From Astragalus membranaceus (lineage: Eukaryota; Streptophyta; Magnoliopsida; Fabales; Fabaceae), in NCBI GenBank assembly GCA_039519185.1, contig CM076851.1, positions 49,458,751 through 49,522,750 of the forward strand: 64,000 nt of DNA, written 5' to 3'. The stretch's first letter is position 1; every line of letters starts with the position of its first letter. A program made the translations under genes and the position numbers. Shown here in pieces: positions 56,571 through 64,000 of the stretch. A model generated the notes under the pieces. The model worked only from the letters and a program-made list of their open reading frames with translations, searched no databases and was not told the origin of the DNA.

Positions 56571-57439
56571 TAATTTAGTGCATTTTTTAGAGATACTTTG
56601 GATTACTTTTTAGAGCAATTATTACCAATTATATAAATTGTTGACTAAATTTGCTCTATATTTTGTAGGAAAGAAGAAAAGATAAAAATGCAAATAATAT
56701 ATATTATTGATATATGTATATAATATTTTATAAATATTATATATGAATATTATATATATGTGTGTGTTTGGGCCAATTGGAAGACCTCAGCATGGTTGAA
56801 AATAAACTAAAGCCCAAAAAGAATTAGGAGAAAGCTGGCACACGTGATCAACAAGCAATTCAATTTACTCAACCCTTGGCAAGCATGTATAAAGGAGCCG
56901 CACAATTAAAATAGAGGAGGAGGAGAGATATTTTCATAATTAAAAAAGAAGAAAAGGAGGAGAGCCGCACAAGAAGAAAGGAATTGAAGTGTAACACCCC
57001 GGTAACTTTATCGAGTAAAAATACCCAAGTGCACCATTCCTAAAACATCAGAGATATATTTCCTGTTTAAATACTGAACACCACAATAAAATTTTCACTG
57101 AATAACAACAGAACAGTCTTAAACATAAATAAGACCATAAACCATTAGTGAAATACAGTGTTCAATATCGCACAAGAAAGCGGAAATAAATACATAACTT
57201 TTACAACAGTTAAAGACATAATGTTGTGATACATAACTAATAAGGGAAAACATAACTTAAGCATAAAAGCTAAGTCTTCAGCAACCATCCGAGTACCACC
57301 TACTCGTGCCTCTTGGATCTCCACTTTCCCTGTTTATCTGTAAAACCACAACATATAAACAATGAGATACAATCTCAGTGAGTTCTACCGAGACCCCTAC
57401 TAACACTCTCGGTCCATTTAAAACGTTTGTATGATTTGA

Positions 57440-57660
57440 CACGGCACCGACCGCAATCCACTTGCTAATCCCGGTATACCATACAATAAGGCTTCGACCT
57501 AGTAAGACACCGGCTGCAATCCACTTGCGTCTCCCGATGAACTAGCATCCTAGGCCTTTCTACATACCACCGGCCGCAAACCTTGCATCTTCCGGCGAAC
57601 GTAGTACAATTACTTTTAACACAACACCGGCCGCAAACCTTGCATCTTCCGGTGAACCCC
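57440..57660. repeat. ~60-bp repeats inside the solo LTR, four copies
   Basis: Each unit has CACCGGC(C/T)GCAA followed by CTTGC and CCGG(C/T)GAAC-like sequence. The last two copies are nearly identical in their core. Confidence 0.85.
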
Positions 57661-57754
57661 ATAACCAATAGTGTCTCCTAATGGCACGGAGCCTAGGGTA
57701 AGGGTTCATGACTACCCCGCCTAGTATGTCAACATGGGTCGTCACCCAAACTCG

Positions 57755-57757
<3 letters not shown>

Positions 57758-57806
<49 letters not shown>
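57758..57806. repeat. (AT)n microsatellite
   Basis: About 24 TA units inside the solo LTR. Confidence 0.93.
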
Positions 57807-57807
<1 letters not shown>

Positions 57808-60316
57808 ACAATCATATGAATATTTAGTTCATTTACATTCAGACCAATAATTGAACATAACACCCGCATCGGGCCGTTTCCCATAGTCGATATAATATAT
57901 ATATCGTGAATCGTAGACCGTTTTAGACAATAATTAATAATTATCTCGCGTCAGTTATACCGTACCGCGTAGGACTCATAAATCCGCTTTATTAGTAATA
58001 AACATATCCGCACACGTGTACTATGGTTCGACTTTTCGAAACAATTTCAACTTCAAAAGTATTTTATAAAACCCTTTTGAAACATACCCAAAATCATGGC
58101 ATTATAAGCCTAATATCATTATAGAAGGGTTAGGAAAGGATTAGAAGAGGATTGGAAAATTTGGACAGAACACAGCGCACGGTTCGTGCTCCCATACGCA
58201 CGGGTCGTGCGCCCTGTAATGCGTTTTTGAAAACAGAAACAGAAAGACCCGCACGGTCCGTGCGCCTGAGACGCACGGGTCGTGCGCTTTTGACAGCATT
58301 GTATTTTATCCCATTTTCGCAATTTTTGTCGTTCCGACCAATTCCGATACCTGTTCCAGTCCAGTCCCAACATAAAAACAGTCCAAAACATATACAAACA
58401 ATAACAATCATCAATCAATTAATCCAAAAACCAGTTGGACATAAAACGCGATTTTCGTACAAAATACGTTTTCGATAACGAACCAAAACCGAAACACATT
58501 TCGCAAATTAAGTTTATTAATTCAAAATCCTAAACGTGAGTAAAACTCACCCTTGAAGCGTGAACCACGATCGAGCCGAATTCACCGAGTGGCCACACGA
58601 ACGCTCCCCGCTCCGTCGACCCCCAATCCGCTTCCAAAGCTTCCCACTCGATCACGAAACCTCTTTTGACCGAAATACCAAATTCCTCGAAATCTTCCCC
58701 GAACACTATTCATCTTCTCCTTCAACCTCAAGCCACTATTCACAAAAACCCCAATTTGAACCCTAACCTCTTGATTCTTCATAAACCCCAAATCGGACTT
58801 CAATACTTGCGCAATCCACCTTGAGCTCGCTCCCAAACACCATCCAAAGCTTTCCTTTGAGCTTGAACAACAAAAACCTCTATTTCCTCTTAAATTCGAA
58901 AATGGTGGATTTGAGGAGAGTGAGTTGATGATGAAGATTTTGGTACCAAATCGAAGAGGGAGTAATGCTAAACGTTTTTCGTGTTGGAAGGAAGTCGTTT
59001 TGATGAACCGAAACCTTCCAGTTTTCCTCTTCTTCCTCCTCACCCTTTCTTTCTCTTTTCTCTCCTTTTCTCTTTTTTCCTTCTCTGTTTCTCTTCTCTC
59101 GCTGCTTTCTTTCTTTTCTTCCTTTTCTTTCAATTAATTCTTTCTCCTCTTCACTCACACGCACACACGTATACACATATATATTCATTTAATATATAGG
59201 TGGTAACGTGGTCCAATTACCATATTGATCCAAATCTCTTATTTCGATTCCAAAACTTCCTTGACCCGTATTATCCGGTTAACGATCCGATGACAACCAA
59301 TAAATAATTTTAGCACTCAATAAATTTACCAGTCAAGTACTAAATTAATTTAATTGGGTTAACACCCAAATAATTCTACTAATTATTTTGCGGATGTTAC
59401 ATGAAGGAAACAGTGTCGCGGAAGAAAAGAAAAGAAAAGAAGACGCACAACAGTAGCGCCGGCACAGCGGAGGAAGAAGATTTGGTACCCGTTCTTGACA
59501 CCGTGAGAGAGCTCTGGAGCAGAAAAAGGAGACTAAAATTTCAGGATCAAAAATTTCTCTATTCCGGGTTATTTTTATCTCTGTAATTTATGACTCCTAA
59601 TTTTATTTTATTGTTCTCAAACACTATGGATAGCTAAATCCTCTTCTAGGGTCTTAGGTGGATCTTGCATGTTTAGAGACATTTTTATGTTCTAATTTCT
59701 GGTTTGAATTCCTATTTTTATTTTAATTAATATTGTCCTATTATTTTTTTCACATGATTAGGATTAGCTACCCTTTGCATGTTTATAATCAATTAGTTGA
59801 TCAGCGACCGTACTGCAATTAGTTGGTGGACCTATAGGATAATTGGAGCTATAATTAGGGCATGACCAAACCATAATTTAATCTTCCAATCATTCAACCT
59901 TTTTACTCTTTATGCTTTTCCTGAATTTAAATTCTTGCATTACCAAACGAGGGTTAATTTAGGAAAAAGAATATTAATCGCGAATGACCAAACGGATTAA
60001 TAGTTTTAGTAAAGGGATTGGTAATTAAGTAAAATAAGGGAACTCAAGTAGGAATTAGACATAAGGGAATCGAAGTTTGCAAGTCAAACTGTGACCCTAG
60101 ACCTCTCTCCATCGATTAAATTTAGTATTTTAGTTCTTGTTATTTATTTCTTTTTATTTGTTTTCATTACAACTAAATCATTGGTTCCTCTAAACAGTAT
60201 ATAATTTTGACTAGTTTGGTACTTGTTAATTAATCCCTGTGGATACGATAATCTTTTATACTACTTCTGCGAAAGAGTACACTTGCTCTAAGTGTGTTTT
60301 TAAAGCAACAAGTTTT

Positions 60317-60334
60317 TGGCGCCGTTGTCGGGGA
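60317..60334 (+). other. primer-binding site of the Athila-like element
   Basis: TGGCGCCGTTGTCGGGGA follows the LTR after a 6-base spacer. TGGCGCCGTTGCCGGGGA is the usual site in Athila/Tat elements; one base differs. Confidence 0.85.
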
Positions 60335-60516
60335 TTAATTTATCAATATTAAACGAAAGAGATTTTTATTGCTTTCAACATTTTTTTTTGCTTTAATTTT
60401 ATATTTTGTTTTTTTTATCTTATCAAAAAATATACATATATAAAAAAAAGAAGTTACTAATACTTTCCCAAGAGACCGCTGCAGTTCACCTTGTTTTGCA
60501 GAGAAAAGTTTAAATC

Positions 60517-61383
60517 ATGGTTAAAAGTCTTGGAGACTACATTAGAGAGGCAGAGGCACAAAGAAATTTAGAGAAGTCATATTGGTATATGTCTCAATGC
60601 CAGACTCAAATTTCTCCTCCTCCTTATGAACCTTATTCAGACTATTGGGATGACTATGAGCCACCTCCTTATTCCTCCCACTGGGATAATTACGAGTCAC
60701 TACAAGTGCAAAGGCAAGAGGAGGAAAAGTCGGATGTCAATGAGGTCTTGGCCAAATTTATGCAGCAGACAAATGAAAAATTTGAAAGATTGGAGGATGC
60801 CATGAACAACAAATTTGAAAGCTTGGAGGGTCAAATCTCAACTCTCATTGCTTTGTTATCTCAAGAGGCCCAAGAAACTCCTTCACAAACTAAGTCTACC
60901 CAAAATGAAGAAGCTGAGCAATACAAAGAAAGTATTCCTGTGAGAGATGAAGGTGTCTCTATGAAATATAATATGGAGGAAGAAGCTCTCAAGAAAGATG
61001 AGGAGACTCCTACTGAAGGGAGTCAAATCAAAATAGTAGCTCCTACTGAAGGGAGTCATATTGAAACAAAAGATCCTACTAAAGGGAGCATTTATGAGGA
61101 CAGTGAGAAAGATCCCATGGTTCTTGATTTGGATAAAGAGGAGAAAGCGCCCATTTTTGGGCAAATTGTTTTAACCATTGGTGATGCTGTGATTGAGGTT
61201 CACCGGGGAAAGGTAACTTTAAGGAGTGGTAAAGAAGATGATGTTAGTAAAGCTTTAAGTTCCAATGAAATTTTCTCTTCTTTAACTTCTCCTTATTTTG
61301 ATGATGTGGTTGAAACTAACATATTTAGTGAATTAAAGATGCAGGACCTTTTGGAAAAAAAATCTTATTTTCCAGGATCCTAG
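60517..61383 (+). CDS. Athila-like gag protein, 288 codons, probably truncated by a frameshift
   Basis: Begins MVKSLGDYIREAEAQRNLEK. It has Pro/Tyr-rich repeats (PPPYEPYSDYWDDYEPPPY), then a coiled-coil-like segment, LAKFMQQTNEKFERLEDAMN and SLEGQISTLI, which resembles the central part of Athila gag. The second half is acidic and contains three tandem units of the form PTEGS(Q/H)I. Near the C-terminus DLLEKKSYFPGS ends in TAG, but shifting frame at the A8 run (about 61353-61360) continues into FQDPSIVVDGNKIKIS and RCTALDVKFALGEPPD, then a stop, then RLMTLNKRFAGGN. So the original frame ran on to at least 61600. No zinc knuckle or protease is seen. The protein would form capsid-like particles in an autonomous relative. 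Confidence 0.75.
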   Translation: MVKSLGDYIREAEAQRNLEKSYWYMSQCQTQISPPPYEPYSDYWDDYEPPPYSSHWDNYESLQVQRQEEEKSDVNEVLAKFMQQTNEKFERLEDAMNNKFESLEGQISTLIALLSQEAQETPSQTKSTQNEEAEQYKESIPVRDEGVSMKYNMEEEALKKDEETPTEGSQIKIVAPTEGSHIETKDPTKGSIYEDSEKDPMVLDLDKEEKAPIFGQIVLTIGDAVIEVHRGKVTLRSGKEDDVSKALSSNEIFSSLTSPYFDDVVETNIFSELKMQDLLEKKSYFPGS

Positions 61384-63102
61384 CATAGTGGTGGATGGAA
61401 ATAAAATAAAAATTTCACCATCCATTGAAGTTCATCCACCACGTGGAAAAACAAAGAACAATGTGAACCACATGGTTAGAAAGTTAAAAAGGTGTACTGC
61501 GTTAGATGTAAAATTTGCTCTTGGAGAGCCCCCAGATTGAGCACCAACTATCGTCAGGCTCATGACGTTAAACAAGCGCTTCGCAGGAGGCAACCTGTGT
61601 TTTATTTTCAGTTATTTTATTTTCAGTTATTTTTGTTTTCTTTTGTTTTTAGGAATAAGCTCAGACTACAAGCTCTCTCAGGGAAGTCACTCTTACTCTC
61701 TCATTTATTTATTTTTGTGCCAATTTGATATTTTGCATTTAGGACCATGCTTTAGGCTAGTGTGGGGGAGGAGAGTTATTTTGTCAATTGATCTCTATTA
61801 ATGCACATACCCACCGTATATGTTGATAGCATTTTTTCTGGCTTATTTTAGCGACTTATGCTTCAAGTTGAAAAAAAAAATTAGAGATTTTGCCTTTAGG
61901 GGATCCCATAATTAATTTACTTGACAGACTTGTGTTTGATTGTAACCGTGAGGATGTCCTTAGGAAGCTGATAATTAGCAATTGTCCCTGTTGAGTACTT
62001 TTTGTGAATTAGCTTCTAAATGTGAGATCTGAGCCTTCATAAGGGGATTGATACTAAATCATAAATTTTTACCCCTTTTCTTTCTATGAGTGTGTTTCCC
62101 AATTTGCTACATTCTAGAATTTGTCTTTTGACCATTTCAAGGCGAAAATTGATTTGCATCATGTAAAAAGATTTGGGGAATTTAGGTATTTTTCTAGCCT
62201 CAGAGTTGTTTGTTGAATTTATCCATTAGTTGCCCCCTTTGAGCCTATTTGTTATATTTTTTCTTTGGTAGCCAGATATAATTTTTTCTTTTTTTGTGGT
62301 AACCATTTGAAATTAAATTTGGAGCAACTATTGAACGTTACAATTTTGTCCTGTATTTCAATTGTCTATCTCATCGGGACATAAAAACAAAATAAGAGTG
62401 GCTAATGTGGTTACAAGTACCTTTTCCTCTAGAAAAATGAAAAGTTGGAAAGAAAAAAAAACGAGAACAAAGGAAAGCAAGAAGGAGGAAAAAGGCACAT
62501 CAAAAGAATGAAAGAGCCAAATGGAAAATCCAAAAAAAGGGGGGTCTTCTCAAGAGCAAAAAGCAAATCAAAAAGAGCTGACTCAATACAAAAAGAGTGA
62601 AGAAGGAAGTGAAACTAATTTGGAGTTTGGGCAAAAATTGTAAAATAAATAGGAGCTCCATATTTGGTTTCAAATGTTACTATTTGTTTATTGTTTTTAT
62701 CCCCTTGATTATCTCTTGCTTCTTATTTCCTACCCTACTTGAATTCACCCTGGCCCCATTACAACCCATGAAACCCCATCTTTTGCATGCATGTGAACTA
62801 TTTAGTGGAGACTTGGTCAAATTACAAACATATGGTAATGTGCATTTTGTTGAAACTTGAGTGTATTTTTCCCTAGTCCCTAAACACTTAGAGAGATTGT
62901 GAGCGAGTGCATTTGTTCACAGAAATGTATTCTTCAGGGACATGAGACTCTAATTGGGCAACCTTTTGACATCTCATATGTGCTATATTGTCTATTATCT
63001 GTCATTGTACTTCAAATTTTGGGTTCCTTATTTGGCTGTCTCTATTACTTGTTTGAAAATTTTATTGAGCTAGGAAATTTGCTTGAGGACAAACAAAAGT
63101 TA
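61384..63102 (+). other. Athila-like internal region, non-coding remainder
   Basis: 61384-61620 is frame-shifted gag/pol junction sequence. 61620-63100 has no long frame; purine-rich around 62440-62600. Protease, RT, RNase H and integrase are absent, so pol was lost by deletion or was never present. Confidence 0.65.
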
Positions 63103-63115
63103 AGTGTGGGGGAGT
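63103..63115 (+). other. polypurine tract of the Athila-like element
   Basis: GTGTGGGGGAGT directly precedes TGATAAAC, the first bases of the 3' LTR; the phrase AAGTGTGGGGGAG is typical for this lineage. Confidence 0.8.
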
Positions 63116-64000
63116 TGATAAACTCTAATTTAGTGCATTTTTTAGAGATACTTTGGATTACTTTTTAGAGCAATTATTACCAATTATATAAATTGTTGAC
63201 TAAATTTGCTCTATATTTTGTAGGAAATAAGAAAAGATAAAAATGCAAATAATATATATATTATTGATATATGTATATAATATTTTATAAATATTATATA
63301 TGTATATTATATATATGTGTGTGTTTGGGCCAATTGGAAGACCTCAGCATGGTTGAAAATAAACTAAAGCCCAAAAAGAATTAGGAGAAAGCTGGCACAC
63401 GTGATCAACAAGCAATTCAATTTACTCAACCCTAGGCAAGCATGTATAAAGGAGCCGCACAATTAAAATAGAGGATGAGGAGAGATATTTTCATAATTAA
63501 AAAAGAAGAAAAGGAGGAGAGCCGCACAAGAAGAAAGGAATTGAAGGAAACAGTGTCGCGGAAGAAAAGAAAAGAAGACGCACAACAGTAGCGCCGGCAC
63601 AGCGGAGGAAGAAGATTTGGTACCCGTTCTTGACACCGTGAGAGAGCTCTGGAGCAGAAAAAGGAGACTAAAATTTCAGGATCAAAATTTTCTCTATTCC
63701 GGGTTATTTTTATCTCTGTAATTTATGACTCCTAATTTTATTTTATTGTTCTCAAACACTATGGATAGCTAAATCCTCTTCTAGGGTCTTAGGTGGATCT
63801 TGCATGTTTAGAGACCTTTTTATGTTCTAATTTCTGGTTTGAATTCCTATTTTTATTTTAATTAATATTGTCCTATTGTTTTTATCACATGATTAGGATT
63901 AGCTACCCTTTGCATGTTTATAATCAATTAGTTGATCAGCGACCGTACTGCAATTAGTTGGTGGACCTATAGGATAATTGAGGCTATAATTAGGGCATGA
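63116..64000 (+). repeat. 3' LTR of the Athila-like element, running off the window
   Basis: Starts TGATAAACTCTAATTTAG and matches the 5' LTR without the solo LTR. 885 bp are visible of an expected ~1.3 kb. Confidence 0.88.

Larger units (their letters stand above)
56990..59401. mobile_element. solo LTR (TGTAACACCCC...GATGTTACA), 2.4 kb
   Basis: TGAAG flanks both sides (56985-56989 and 59402-59406). The ends form TGTAACACCCC / TGTAACATCC in inverted sense. No coding internal domain. It has four ~60-bp repeats of the phrase CACCGGCCGCAAACCTTGCA (57440-57660), an (AT)n tract (57758-57806), and a palindrome-rich stretch of GCACGGGTCGTGCG-like units (58165-58300). Similar ends and size to the one at 38400 suggest one superfamily, probably Ty3/Gypsy. 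Short frames within are not genes. Confidence 0.85.
56569..60310 (+). repeat. 5' LTR of the Athila-like element (minus the solo LTR insertion)
   Basis: 56569-56989 and 59402-60000 match 63124-64000. The first eight bases of the 3' LTR (TGATAAAC) are absent here; the LTR abuts LINE sequence directly. It ends in AAGCAACA before the primer-binding site. Contains TATAAAGGAGCCGCAC (about 56888-56903), a plausible promoter with a TATA box. Confidence 0.82.
56569..64000 (+). mobile_element. Athila/Tat-like Gypsy element, gag only, interrupted 5' LTR
   Basis: A 5' LTR (56569 to ~60310, split by a solo LTR), primer site, gag-like frame, polypurine tract and 3' LTR (63116 to beyond the window) are in order on the plus strand. 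The internal part is only ~2.8 kb with no protease, reverse transcriptase or integrase, so the element is non-autonomous. The two LTR copies differ at about ten places over the ~880 bp comparable, including a 5-bp indel in an AAAAG repeat, so the insertion is far older than the Copia element. The right target duplication is outside the window. Confidence 0.85.

Noticed and set aside
58560..59200. Open frames on both strands near 58.6-59.2 kb
   Set aside because: They lie inside the second solo LTR and are pyrimidine/purine-strand artefacts.
1..64000. tRNA, rRNA or snoRNA genes
   Set aside because: Reading both strands I saw no cloverleaf with A and B boxes and no rRNA motifs; a structure-based scan could still find a diverged one.

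Overview
This is nuclear DNA from a flowering plant, AT-rich and packed with transposons. I infer a eudicot, most likely a legume, from the style of the repeats (Athila-like gag, Helitron with an RPA gene, L1-type LINEs, hAT and CACTA families), but nothing seen here fixes the species. I see no complete ordinary host gene. Host coding sequence survives only as fragments: a pectinesterase (26.4-27.1 kb), a receptor-like cytoplasmic kinase (53.3-53.7 kb), and LRR and helical-repeat-like exons carried inside a CACTA element (49.2-50.1 kb).

Layout. 0-5 kb: end of a CACTA element, two hAT elements and a MULE with target-site duplications, then a broken RPA-like gene. 5.16-17.90 kb: a 12.7-kb Helitron on the minus strand with both termini, an intact-looking 8-exon Rep/helicase gene and an intact-looking 12-exon RPA70-like gene. 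It is inserted in exon 3 of the RPA-like pseudogene, whose other half resumes at 17.90 kb. 18.5-25 kb: hAT remnants, a 5'-truncated LINE with a 17-bp duplication, and another hAT. 25-28 kb: a leader with a TATA-like box and a pectinesterase fragment held between two ~410-bp inverted repeats. 28.2-35.5 kb: a full-length Copia element on the minus strand with nearly identical 1375-bp LTRs and one open gag-pol frame. 37.1-42.6 kb: a decayed L1-type LINE split by a 2.5-kb solo LTR. 42.6-51.4 kb: a MULE and two CACTA elements, the latter sitting in two copies of one duplicated host segment. 51.4-56.6 kb: a LINE tail, the kinase fragment and an L1 LINE with a mutated reverse transcriptase active site. 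56.6-64 kb: an Athila/Tat-like element with gag only, whose 5' LTR holds a second solo LTR and whose 3' LTR runs off the window.

How it fits together. The nesting gives a relative order of events. The Helitron is the most notable feature: its Rep/helicase would cut and unwind DNA at the TC and CTAG ends, and its RPA-like protein could coat the single strand produced during rolling-circle transposition. Both reading frames splice by eye without a stop, and the paralogous RPA exon gives a base-exact empty site. The Copia element also looks recent, with one LTR mismatch seen.
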